Origin: Arctopsyche grandis
Lineage: Eukaryota; Arthropoda; Insecta; Trichoptera; Hydropsychidae
Assembly (NCBI RefSeq): GCF_051622035.1
Contig: NC_135356.1
Location: forward strand, 4,165,577-4,229,576
Direction: 5' to 3'
DNA length: 64,000 nucleotides
Shown here: in pieces, positions 36,441 to 53,209 of the stretch
Layout: the number at the start of each line of letters is the position of its first letter
Position numbering within the stretch: position 1 is the stretch's first letter
Translations under genes and position numbers: made by a program
The notes under the pieces: model-generated
Told to the model about the DNA's origin: nothing
The model's input: the letters and a program-made list of their open reading frames with translations, nothing else
The model's database searches: none

Positions 36441-36561
36441 ATTAGCTAGTGTACAAGAACAGCGTCTTCCGTGCGAGGGGGGTAGGATATCTCCTGGTCC
36501 GTCAGGAATACTCGTGGATGATCAACATCCTCACGATTCGAACCCCTCAGTTCATAGCAAG
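36441..36561 (+). CDS. exon of SRCIN1/SKT-family gene
   Basis: Acceptor TTTCATTGTAG, donor GCAAG|GTAAAA, phase 2 in and phase 0 out. It encodes LASVQEQRLPCEGGGRISPG, then PSGILVDDQHPHDSNPSVHS and a final Lys. The first residues end the coiled coil; the rest is a loose Gly/Pro/Asp/His segment. The phase-0 end fits both the terminal exon at 52376 and the candidate exon at 45902. The 15.8-kb intron that follows is the longest in the gene. Confidence 0.88.
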
Positions 36562-37123
36562 GTAAAATTGGCATTATCTAATTCGAATAAGAAAAAAATG
36601 ATCAACCTAAAGTAGAGTTTGAGTTAAAATTTTAAGGAGTGCATTGGGTGTTTGTGTAATTTCACTTAGTATCACATTCTTATTGTTTTATTTACTTATT
36701 TTATTTACTAACGCATTCAAAATATTAATAACAAAAAAAAATTAAAAACTTTTATCTTTATGTACCTACTACATACTTGTACTGTATATATTAATATATT
36801 ACATACATGTGTCGTGTATTGACACAATGAGTGATGACTGGCAGAGAAGACAACATGCCAGCGTGTTGCATAATTTTTTTGTAATAACACGTGTGTATTG
36901 TTAATATGAATCGATGTGTGGACGACGTACATATGTAGATTCTGTTTACGGGTGCTTTTAACACTCATAGCTTCAAAGTATATTTATATTACATAATATA
37001 GTATATGTAACAACTATATTATACGAATGTTCAATATTCCTTTATATGTAGTGTACCACACCTTTTCAAATATACATACCTATATATGTCCGTGTGTGTG
37101 TGTGTACATACATATGTACATAT

Positions 37124-37158
<35 letters not shown>

Positions 37159-37667
37159 AAATAGGTAATTTTACAATTCGTTCGAAAATATCAAGTATAA
37201 ATATAAATCCAAAGGCACTTTTGAACACACTGTTTGAAAAGAAAATATGAAATTCGCATTTTTTCATAATGACAGTTTCTGTCTTTTGATTTTGTCTTAT
37301 TTTGATTGATTATTTAAACACCTATTTAAAAAACGCTTGCTTGTAATGTACTTATATATATATAATATTAATTTTTAACTTCCGCCATTAATAGTTCCAC
37401 CATTATATTTAGAAAAACGCTAATCTTTGAATATACATATGTACATATGTATCCAGTATGTACATACTACACATACATACATGAACATGTGCCAGATTGC
37501 CTCTACTTTACCCCATGTTAATAAGATTTCTGTAAGAGAACCTACCGGACTTTTCACAGATTAAAGTTGTTTGTTTGTTCGTTTCTTAGAACTAACTGCC
37601 TTTACTTTCCTTTGGGTATTCTTAGTATGCGACTTTCTTATTCACCCGAGTGACATTACTTTCTGGT

Positions 37668-37999
37668 ACAGTTTTAACACTTCAAATTCGTCATTTTACA
37701 AATCAAATTCGTCATGTTGGAAAAAACTATTTGTAAGAAAATTTTAGAATGTAAAAATGTTACTTTTAGTATTGCTTCTCTCCAGAACGGAGTCAAAAAA
37801 TTACGAATTGCTGGACCCCAGCGCCTTGTCCATACAAACGTATTGGACTTCTCCCTTCCTCAATTATGGCACTAGAGAAATTATTTTCTAATATGCTATT
37901 TATATCCACCATAGGCATGTTTCAATTTTTTTTATTTTTTTGAATTCTAAAGTGACGAATTTGATTTGTAAAATGACGAATTTAATATGTAAAAACTGT
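37668..37999. mobile_element. 21-bp subterminal-array MITE, copy A, with nested TTAA-family fragment
   Basis: Ends CAGTTTTAACACTTCAAATT / TGTAAAAACTG between TA dinucleotides, as in Tc1/mariner-type insertions. Each arm has two 21-bp units (TTTTACAAATCAAATTCGTC and complement). Inside (about 37805-37940) lies a truncated copy of the TTAA-flanked family of 34880, showing order of insertion. Confidence 0.65.
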
Positions 38000-38000
38000 A

Positions 38001-39242
38001 CAATTCTCTATGTACATCCATAGTTTGGTTTTGTATAGCTAGTGAATATTTACATACCTCACCCTCTGTACATTCAGTACTCCAGATTCAGATTCAGATT
38101 CCATCTAAATAGTAACTTCAACCATTGGCCAAAGACGTCTGATTTCTTAACTCTGGTACATTTTCATTTTGAAACCGACATTTAAACAATCTCCACTATA
38201 AATTTAATCATTTTTTGGTATAGTATATATACACGTAACATAAACGATACGAAACGCAAATGGCGTCTCAAGATATAATGGTCGATCTATAAGCAAACCC
38301 TTCACACCTCCTCTGGTCTTTATCTTTTTGAGTGAAAATATATTTTAGCGATTATCAAACAATCACAACATCGTATTATGTAAATACATACGTATATTAA
38401 TTGTATAAACAGACAAAATTGACTTTGTTGTGAGAACATCAAAAAAATAAAATCTTCCCCTTCGCTATATATGTATTATATTATAATACGTAATATAATA
38501 CATTGGGACTGTTGATGTTTCTCGATGATTAATTGTTGTATTTTTTTCCACGTAATTGAATTACATAGTGTATAATACATTCACACAGCAAAACAGACAC
38601 TCTTGTATTGGTAATGGTATTGTATTCGTAGACCATATTTTTATTTATAATTTTCGACAGAGTAAATTGTAGTTGTTCTAAATTTATTGGAAATCAGTGT
38701 AAACTTTCGAAATTTGTACGTATCATATAATGTAGTGATTGTCGTTTATGATTATTTCCAAACCTATATTTTATTTGTTTAATATATTATTTGATATCTG
38801 AAATACCCCCCCCCCCCCACCCACCTCCCCCGTTCACTTACATAATCGAAAATTGGTTTCACCTACGCATGTAGATAATTATTTATTTCACTAGTGCTTG
38901 AAAAATTAATACATCAATTCGTATAATATATTTGCATACATACGTATGTGTGGTGTGTATAATACACACGTATGTATGTACATATATTGTTTGACAATAA
39001 GCATGTTAACCTTTTACCTTTCTTTGGAAAACTTTTATACATTTTAACATTATATTATATATTTAATAAATTGCTAAATTTTCTGTACTATTATTTGTAT
39101 GTTTTATTTTGTTTGTTTTCCTTCTCCTTATTTTTTTCAAATATTTATTACCTACACCTAACCGTGTTCAAACACAAAAGCAATAATTTCATCGTTTTTC
39201 TTTTTGAATTATATTATTAAGAATTTCAGTTTTGTAAATATA

Positions 39243-39283
<41 letters not shown>

Positions 39284-40839
39284 TTCGTTTACATACCGCT
39301 CCGTCATTATGATAAAAATAATAAAAAAATGCAAATTTTCATATTTCGACATAAATATTTATGTATACATATGTGTGTAATATCTAATACATATTGTACA
39401 TGCATAAATATACATAAACTAGTAAGTGGGAAATGTAATACAAATCTTCTGTTCGTTAACTATTATGTGCACACATATGTACATTAAAAATTATATTGAC
39501 AGTTTTTCTTAATATTGTATTAATAATTAATAAGCATATTTAAAATGAGACAATTTAAAACACACCTGTCAATTATTACATACATATGTATATTAACATA
39601 TATTTTTTACTCTGTGTATTATGTTTAATGCAGTTTAATGCAATTTCCTAACCACTTAGGTACTGATAGTAGCCTACATATAACATTTTTTGATAATTTT
39701 TGTACTGATAGTGTTGTTGACAGTTTCCACACCATTTGATTCGATGAAAATTGAAATATGTATAATACATGTCTCCATTCGTAGAAAACACCTGTATTTT
39801 TTTTTCTTGTCTTTGTCCAAATTTCACATCAGAGAATTGGCATTTTTTTTTTCTTCCCTTGAAGGGTACATATGTATGTATGTACATACATATGTACACT
39901 GCGGAACGGAACAGCGCTTCAAGCCGCGCGTGCATAGCTGAGTGACGCGACGCGACACGACACGACACGCCACGCTCCACTATGCACGTCAATTTCGTAT
40001 ATTTCGCGTTTCTGATATTTTGGCAATAAATCATAGCTTAACATACTTCGCAATACATACATAGTACATATGTAATGTGTCTTTGAAATAATTCATAAGA
40101 TGTGGCTATGTATACATACTGTATCTACAAATTCGGTACGTGCGCACAATTGAATATTGTACGAATGAATATTGTCAGAATTCTGATAGTCCATTGCACA
40201 ATTTGGCATACGAATACACACATATGTACATCAAATCGATACAAATGCATTGTTTTTATTATCTAATATATAATTTGGAAAGAGACTTTGTATGTAACAT
40301 TGGTTGGTTCGTTCGTAAATCCGTGACGTCATCGAACAAACGATTCGATTCAAAGGATAAGAAGTCGCTGGATTCTGGTAAACATATAATTTTGAAAGAG
40401 ACTTATATATGTCTGTATATATGTTTGTGACAGTCAATTTAAAACTATTCAAATAAATTTAATAAAAAGTTTACTATTAGATTAGTCATGTTTAAGTGGT
40501 TTATATTACAAATACCGAGCGAAGCCGGGTAAAACCACTAGTATTATATATAGGTGATATAATTGGAATAAATACACAAAAAAATGAGAATTATTTTCAT
40601 CAAAACTCACACCATCCAATTAACTTGATGGATTCAGTAAATTTACTACTACATATAGTCGATTTGATGTAACCAGTGGTGTCGACCTACATAATGGTTT
40701 CCGGAAACCCATTATTTAAGCTAAAAATTCATACAATTATTGTCAAAAATAATATACAAATCTTGAAAATTTAATGAACTTTCATGTAATATAGTGCCTT
40801 GGACGAAAATATATTGTAATCAGAGAAATGTTATATATT
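38001..40839. other. intron sequence, mostly simple repeats
   Basis: Contains a (TA)n tract near 39241-39280, a C-rich tract near 38807-38830, and a GCGAC/CGACA pentamer cluster at 39930-39975 between short inverted GTGCATAG / CTATGCAC arms. A degenerate fragment around 40500-40545 (ACCGAGCGAAGCCGGGTAAA) resembles interspersed repeats common in arthropods. I saw no splice-bounded exon. Confidence 0.45.
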
Positions 40840-41062
40840 AATAGAAGTGGCTTTAGGCGTCATATTGTTGTCAAGTGACGATTGTCCACGGACAATCCTA
40901 AATGAGTTTAGCATCAGTCGTATTTAGCTCGACGTATGCCCGATAAAAACTTCTCTGTTTGTTTATATAACACTCGCAAGATCGTGCATCGTTAAAAATT
41001 GCACAATGCATATTGAAAATCACACAATAAACAACGTGGGATACATTTTTATAAGTAAATTG
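40840..41062 (-). repeat. diverged repeat, inverted copy of 4901-5112
   Basis: Read on the minus strand it matches 4901-5112 through GGATTGTCxGTGGACAATCG, GTCACTTGACAACAATAT and TTTTTAACGATGCA, with many substitutions. Includes a small palindrome (GATTGTCCACGGACAATC). Family unknown. Confidence 0.55.

Positions 41063-44288
<3,226 letters not shown>

Positions 44289-44365
<77 letters not shown>
44289..44365. repeat. (TA)n microsatellite, right part
   Basis: About 77 bp of TA, the other half of the tract split by the Tc1-like element. Confidence 0.95.
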
Positions 44366-44370
<5 letters not shown>

Positions 44371-44379
44371 ATTATTTTT

Positions 44380-44971
44380 GGTGCTACTTTCGTATGCGGT
44401 CTACCTTTGAATCGCAGTCGACTATTTTTTTACTTTATCTATTGCGTAGTAACAAATAGATGAAGTTTTGTGATCATGTGAAAATTCGAACTCAGAATCG
44501 ATTACTGATCACGTTTTTATGATCGTAACGAAATGTTTATTACAATTTTTGTTTTTTCCTGCTGCCCCATAATTTTGTCGAAGCATTGCCATCAAAATAT
44601 CGTCAGCAGATGTCTTAACCAAATCTTAAATGAATAGGGCCAACTTTAACTTAACCTAACCTATCCTGACCCTTACACAAATAGGTGTTGCCTGCTAAGA
44701 TATGTTTTTTTTTTTGTGAAAATATTGATGAAATAAAACTTATGATAAAAAAAGATATCTTAACAGCCAACACCTATTTATTCAAGGGTCAGGATAGGTT
44801 AGGTTAAGTTAGGGTTGGCCCTATTCATTGAAGATTAAGTGGTTAGGGTCGGTATTATTCAGTCTCAGTGTCACACGCGAGAACTGAGACCGCATATTAA
44901 AGTAAAAACGTGAAAGTAGATAGCATACTAAAGTAGATATGTGAAGGTAGACCGCATACTAAAGTAGCACC
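44380..44971. mobile_element. palindromic MITE, GGTGCTACTTTAGTATG family, long copy
   Basis: 592 bp with ends GGTGCTACTTTCGTATGCGG / ATACTAAAGTAGCACC. The central inverted repeat (around 44620-44835) matches that at 33309-33467, including AGGATAGGTTAGGTTA. It carries about 150 bp extra (44450-44600), a fragment of which also occurs alone at 1904-2001. Flanks TTATTTTT and TAATTTTTT are similar but not a clean duplication. Confidence 0.7.
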
Positions 44972-45136
44972 TAATTTTTTATGGAGTTTTTGTTACTCTT
45001 TATTTACGTAATTTAATCTATAATAAAAAAAATCACTTTAAAAACGCCCATCTAAGATAGTAACAAACAGTTGATCCCAAATACGGCCTGTATTTTATAT
45101 ACATATGCATATGTATGTATGTATGATATATATAAG

Positions 45137-45144
<8 letters not shown>

Positions 45145-45222
<78 letters not shown>
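45145..45222. repeat. (TA)n microsatellite
   Basis: About 78 bp of TA with TATACA-rich edges. Confidence 0.9.
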
Positions 45223-45225
<3 letters not shown>

Positions 45226-45901
45226 ACACACATACGTATTCATATGTCATCTTTTTCTAATTATATCTGTATACATTGTATTTTAGCATTTAAATTATGC
45301 TGCATATCGCAAATTATTCTTACCGATTAACAATTATGCTCGTGCACTTTCGAATTCACCACATGTCATTTCAATTCTCATGCTTCCCGACACCAATTCG
45401 CTTCCGACGCTTATTTATACCACTTTTTGATAGTTTAAATCACACACACACACAAACACACATTAAAAAAGACACAGTTTTGACATGAACATTTAAAAAT
45501 AATACAATTATAAATGCATACATGTGTGTATATGAATATATACATAAATGTATACAGTGTGTAATAATGTTCGTGTAAAGCTTATGATATGTATATAATA
45601 TAATGCATATAGTAAATTGTACATCATCGTAAAAACTGATTTGGCTTTGTTGTTTTATAAGCATGTATAGATTTGTATACATATTTCTTTTATACATTGT
45701 ATTTAAATGAATAACTCGATAGGAAACTTGACTAATGTCGAACAATTGATAATTACTACAGCATACATAAATGTATTATATTCTAGAAAGCTATTATATC
45801 ATTGTATATACATGTACATATTGCATGGTAATCATTGAAAGCGTTGGTCTTATAATGATTTCGTGATTGTTGAGATTATTAGGCAAGTTTTCTCTATATA
45901 G

Positions 45902-45985
45902 GACTGGATGGGGATGTTAAATGACTCTTCGGAATCTGGTTCGCATCAACGAAGTGACGAGTATGAAGATGGCGCATCAAGATCT
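45902..45985 (+). CDS. candidate cassette exon of SRCIN1/SKT-family gene
   Basis: Acceptor TTTTCTCTATATAG, then DWMGMLNDSSESGSHQRSDE and YEDGASRS in the phase left by the exon at 36441 (phase 0). The length of 84 nt is phase-neutral to the terminal exon. The acidic Ser-rich peptide looks coding. The weak point is the donor ATCT|GTGTAT; without it the frame closes at 46014 (SVYNFVFSFN then stop), which could instead mark an alternative 3' end. Confidence 0.5.
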
Positions 45986-46243
45986 GTGTATAATTTTGTG
46001 TTTTCTTTCAATTAGCCATATACATATGTACCTAATAGATAGATACATCAGATAATAGTACTCCCAAAGACGAATGTCGAATCAACTATCCGATCCAGCT
46101 CTGTATAAATACATGTATTGTTTATAACAATTTTGTGTGTGTGCTTTCACTTTAACGTTCAAATGGCAGTGAAATACTTTTACTCTCATTTACTTATTTT
46201 TATTGAAACATACGTACACAGTGTGTACATGATCTGTCCGTAG

Positions 46244-46272
46244 TGTTTGGAAGACTTGGAACAACTTCGAAG
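46244..46272 (+). CDS. candidate 29-nt microexon
   Basis: Between TCTGTCCGTAG and donor CGAAG|GTGATG, phase 0 reads CLEDLEQLR plus two bases of another codon. The peptide is helical and in phase with the 45902 candidate. But the exon leaves phase 2, which does not fit the terminal exon at 52376, so it needs a further unseen exon. Low confidence. Confidence 0.3.
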
Positions 46273-46869
46273 GTGATGTTTTACAGCACCGCATGAATCC
46301 GTATGAAAATGCAATAAAAAACGTTATATCAAGTATGCATGTCTATAATAATTCATCGCTTTGTTTATTTATTTCTAATAACTTTTTTTATTGTATTAAA
46401 CATTCAAACGGTTGTATTGCAAAAAATTAGTACATTCCAAACACTACAGATGTACACACATGTGTATGTACATACATACATACATATATATATGACAATA
46501 AGATTTTTTTCATACACTCTTTTACCATATTTTGCTGGTTCCAACATACATACATATGTAGATACATATTTTGAGTGCAAGTGGAGAAAAAGTCACTGTC
46601 TGATTTTGCGAGAAAGGTTCCAGTGGTTCATAGTCTTCATAGTCTTGGTGGGAACGTTGCAAATGTATCGCAAGTTTGTGTGAACTTCTTGAAGATATAA
46701 ATTTTAATTCTAACGTTTCATAATAATATATGACACAATAAAAGCTTGTCTTTTAAACTATGCAAGTTCATTTTATATATGTAGTTCACAGCGAGAATTT
46801 TTTTCCAATTTAATATTGCAGGTATGTACATATGTACCTATATGTATAGAATATATATAGTGATCTTTA

Positions 46870-47470
46870 TAGTTTTTACACTTCAAATTGGTCATTTTAC
46901 AAATCAAATTCGTCGTTTTACAAATCAAATTCGTCGGTTTACAAATCAAATTTGTCATTTTACAAATCAAATTCGTCATATTGCGAATCAAATTAAACAA
47001 TTGAATGTATTTTATATAAAAAAAATAAGAATTCGTTTTTTATCAGAACTTTATATTATTTACTATATACATATAATACTATATAATAAATAATATATTA
47101 TTTATTATAATTATATTATTTCATATTTAATAATGGGATTAATTAATAAATTAATACCATTATTTATTAATTAATTAATCAATGAAAAGTCTGAAATTGC
47201 CTGCAGCTGCAGCAAATGAACCTTTATAAATTATAAATAATACATTCTCTATGTACATATATTATATTCTCTATGTATTAAATATTCTCTTTTTTTCTAT
47301 AATATTCTCTATAAACTTCCCTATGTAATAAAATGAACATTAAAAAAATGCATCCAGTTTGTCATGTTGCAACATGACGAATTTGATTTGTAAACGACGA
47401 ATTTGATTTGTAAAACGACGAATTTGATTTGTAAAACGACGAATTCGATGAATTTGAAGTGTAAATACTG
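46870..47470. mobile_element. 21-bp subterminal-array MITE, copy B
   Basis: About 600 bp. The left arm has five units of the 21-bp repeat (TTTTACAAATCAAATTCGTC), the right arm four in inverted orientation, ending AAGTGTAAATACTG before TA. The centre is AT-rich with repeated ATTCTCTATGTA. Conceptual reading frames through the arrays (TNLICK repeats) are artefacts of the 21-bp period. Confidence 0.75.
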
Positions 47471-49925
<2,455 letters not shown>

Positions 49926-50488
49926 CAGTTTTTAATTTTCAAACTCGTCATTTTACAAATCAAATTCGTCATTTTACAAATCGAATTCATCGTTTTCAAA
50001 ATCAAATTCGTCGTTTTACTAATCAAATTCGTCATTTTACAAATCAAATTCGTCATGTTGCAAATCGAATTCGTCATTTTACAAATCAAATTCGTCATGT
50101 TGCAAATCAAATTAAACAATTGGATGTTTTTAATATTAATTTTATTATACATACATAGAGAACTCTATAGAGAAAAAGAGAATATTTAATACAATATGTA
50201 TTTATAGAAAATGTTAGAGAACGCCATATTCACCTATGATGAATCCAATTGAAGAGGTTTTTTCAAAAATTTAGTTTTTTTGCTAGGAATTTGCTGGCGG
50301 ATCCTCTATAAAGTTCTCTATGTATAATAAAATGAATTGTTTAATTTTATTTGTTGAATGACGAATTTGATTTGTAAAATGACGAATTTGATTTGTAAAA
50401 CGACGAATTTGATTTTGAAAACGATGAATTCGATTTGTAAAATGACGAATTTGATTTGTATAATGACGAATATGAAGTTTAAAAACTG
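49926..50488. mobile_element. 21-bp subterminal-array MITE, copy C (largest arrays)
   Basis: 563 bp between TA dinucleotides, ends CAGTTTTTAATTTTC / GAAGTTTAAAAACTG. Eight 21-bp units in the left arm and six in the right, so the arms can form one long imperfect hairpin. Centre contains CTCTATAGAG and ATTCTCTATGTA-like words as in copies B and D. Confidence 0.78.
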
Positions 50489-50847
50489 TACAACAATATC
50501 CCTCGATATATGTAGAAGTTCAAGTTAGGGTACCTGCTTAACAGGTTTCAGGTGCAGATCTTATATACATACATGTATCTTTGCTAGGAAAATCTTTTTT
50601 TTTTCTTCATATTTGCGTGCAGTTTAATCCTATGAATTAGCTTTGAAATCCAAAAAGGGTAGTTTCGGCGACATACTTTCAAGATACAATTTTCAAACAT
50701 CATACATACAAGAATTGCTGGTTCAATAGTGGATACCTATGTCTTTAACCAATGAGTACCACACATTTGCATTTATCAAAATTAAATATTATTCTAGTAA
50801 CAGTGTGCTGTCTAATTTTACATACATATAAAGATGTTAGTTATAAT

Positions 50848-51109
50848 CAGGGCCGGCGCGTCGTATTTTTTATAATCGCGATGAATGCTTAGCATCCCCC
50901 GCCTCCCACCCCACCAAATTATTTTTTATTATTGAGCGCTGCAGGTGAGAATTTTCGGACAAAAGTGAACCAATGACTCACTGAAATTAGCGATTTTTTA
51001 ATTGTGAAGTTTATCTAACTAAACGAAGAAATGATAATACAATAAGCAAACGAGAAGCGCGCCGTTCCATAAGATTTTTATTTCAAAATTTGTCCTCTTG
51101 CCGGCCCCT
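50848..51109. mobile_element. hAT-like MITE with CAGGGCCGGC ends
   Basis: About 262 bp with terminal inverted CAGGGCCGGC / GCCGGCCCCT and flanks GTTATAAT and ATTATAAT (7 of 8 identical), as expected for an 8-bp hAT duplication. No coding capacity. Confidence 0.6.
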
Positions 51110-51716
51110 ATTATAATATGTTGAGTTTGCTTATAATAATCGAGTTCTTCTGTCCTCATGTGCATATTATTAATTATTTTTCCTCTGTATGTTTATTAAT
51201 CTATATAAATATATATATTTTATATATATTTATATGAATTTTTCTTTTATTTTATTTATTTTTGACTTGACTATGTGTAAATGTTACCCCAATCCCAAAG
51301 TTATGACATGCAACTGTGACCGGATGTTACTTATATCAGATATACTTAATATATACAGATTTGATTGTTGTCTCAGCACTCGATTGGTTTTTATTATTAT
51401 CGATTATATATATATATATATATATTTATATATTATTATACAAGATGGGGCGGAAATAATCAGACGATTAGTGTCATGAAAGTGACCATTTTTTTTGATG
51501 TTCACTAACTAAATGAAATCAAATTATGTATGTATATAGTGCCTGTCATTATTTTTGAAGATAGTGACACTCTCGGGTGAGTTTGGCAAGTCGTCAAACA
51601 TTATCCATCACATTCCTTGGGGTAATCTTTGAAATCCGCCAAGTTTCCGCTTGGGCGCTATTTTTAAATTTCAAAATTGGACATATTTTTGCAATTTAAT
51701 AAGCCTTCTTCATGTC

Positions 51717-51946
51717 GTTCGAATTTGTAGTCGATTTTTTTTTTCGAAATTAGCAATATTAATCGATTCTAAATACGAGCCAAAAAAATTGTCATGTAAG
51801 TTGTTGTGTGCTGTTGATGTATTTGTATAATATTAAATACATCAACAGCATACAACAACTTTCATGACAATATTTTTCTCTTTCTTTGGCTCGTATTTAG
51901 AATCGATTCATATTGCTAATTTAAAAAAAATCGACTACAAATTCGT
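51717..51946. mobile_element. palindromic MITE
   Basis: Arms TTTGTAGTCGATTTTTTTTT ... AAAATCGACTACAAA, continuing through AATCGATTCTAAATACGAGC and ATACATCAACAGCA-type inner arms. Nearly the whole 230 bp is one inverted repeat with a short AT-rich loop at about 51830. It sits 430 bp before the terminal exon. Confidence 0.7.
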
Positions 51947-52375
51947 ACATCAACAGTTGAGGCAACAGTTACATAGTTGAAATACTTGTGCATAATTTGC
52001 ATTTAAATTAATAATTTAGGTGACTATTTCCATTTTATCAATTATTTAGTTTTATTTAGTTTTTTATATGGTCAATATATGTAAATGTGAAAGTGTCCCA
52101 TGCAACGCTTGGCAAAAGAGTTGTATCAATAACCGGACAATTTTAATATTGATATGCGGTTTTGCATATGCTATGCAGTTACATGTGTGGATGTTTTGCA
52201 GTTTTCATAAATTACAATTGGCATTATCTTCAAAAATAATAAAAAGAATGAGTTTGTACCATTTTGAAGGTAGTATTCGTCCGTGCTTGTCCGCCGCCGT
52301 CTTGTATCGGTGTAATGTTGTCGAGTTGAGTTGTGTTGTGTGTGTAATGTTGTGATGGTGTGATTGTGATTATAG

Positions 52376-53209
52376 GGGCCCAACTTGGGGGCTGAGATTG
52401 GGGGACCCGGAGGCGGAGTGGCGTCGCTCTCTATCGGGGGAGGTGTCTCCGCCGACGCTGCCCAGCGTACGGAGAACGCACTCGACGCTCTGCTAGACGA
52501 ACTGCAGACCTTCGCCCGGCCACCGTCACCCGGCCTCGATGGCGAAGAAGAGCTGGGCCTGCTGCGACGTCTGCGCAGCTGCACCAGCACCAGCGGCGAG
52601 AGCGAACTATCCCCACCGGTGGCCCCCAGAGGCCAGTCGGCCACCAAACCCCCAGTCCCCGAACGGAATCCGGACTTGCTCCAGATGGCCGCGGGCCGAC
52701 GGGCCCCACCCCCACCACCCCCGCGCACCTCCTCTCGCTCGCCCCTCGCCTCCCCAGCCACACCCCTCGTCCCTCTCCTCTCGCCGTCCAACTCCAGCTC
52801 CTGTGACTCGGTCGATTCTCAGGAGCCGGTGTCCAAGGCGAAGCCCCCGACCGCCCGGCACGACCTGCTCGAGCAGCGGCACCAAGAGCTGCTCAAAAAG
52901 CAAAAGGCTCTGCAGGAGCAGTACGCTCGCCTCCAGCAGATCCAAAGGGGTGGCAGCTCCCTAACCGTGGTGCCTCCGCCCGATCTCAAAAAAACTGGTA
53001 GTGAATCGAACCTGTTGACCAAAATGGGACTCAGTATGACACCCGTCGCCCCCATTTCGGGCAGCTTGACCCACCTCGCCGGAACGTTCCCTCGTACACA
53101 CAACACCAACACCAACACCACCATCACCTCTGAAATCACCACCGACCTAACACCACCGACACCACCACCTCCCCTTTCCACTAAAGTCTATGAAACAGAT
53201 ATTCTGTGA
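52376..53209 (+). CDS. terminal exon of SRCIN1/SKT-family gene
   Basis: Acceptor GTGTGATTGTGATTATAG, phase 0 in, stop TGA at 53207-53209, 277 residues. It opens GPNLGAEIGGPGGGVASLSI, then AQRTENALDALLDELQTFAR (a helix), then long Pro/Ser/Arg-rich disorder (APPPPPPRTSSRSPLASPAT). A second helix RHDLLEQRHQELLKKQKALQ runs into EQYARLQQIQRG, a likely coiled coil. After TGSESNLLTKMGLSMTP it ends Thr/Pro/Asn-rich (TPPTPPPPLSTKVYETDIL). The polyproline runs suggest SH3, WW or EVH1 partners, consistent with a scaffold. It is far more GC-rich than the introns. A candidate AATAAA lies at 53710. Confidence 0.85.
   Translation, partial: GPNLGAEIGGPGGGVASLSIGGGVSADAAQRTENALDALLDELQTFARPPSPGLDGEEELGLLRRLRSCTSTSGESELSPPVAPRGQSATKPPVPERNPDLLQMAAGRRAPPPPPPRTSSRSPLASPATPLVPLLSPSNSSSCDSVDSQEPVSKAKPPTARHDLLEQRHQELLKKQKALQEQYARLQQIQRGGSSLTVVPPPDLKKTGSESNLLTKMGLSMTPVAPISGSLTHLAGTFPRTHNTNTNTTITSEITTDLTPPTPPPPLSTKVYETDIL

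Noticed and set aside
46773..47000. Frame with repeated TNLICK
   Set aside because: Artefact of the 21-bp repeat array in the MITE arms; 21 is a multiple of three, so frames stay open. The same applies at 49904-50152.
52171..53181. Long minus-strand frames opposite the terminal exon
   Set aside because: Shadows of a GC-rich coding exon; no minus-strand splice or start context, and low-complexity Gly/Arg content.
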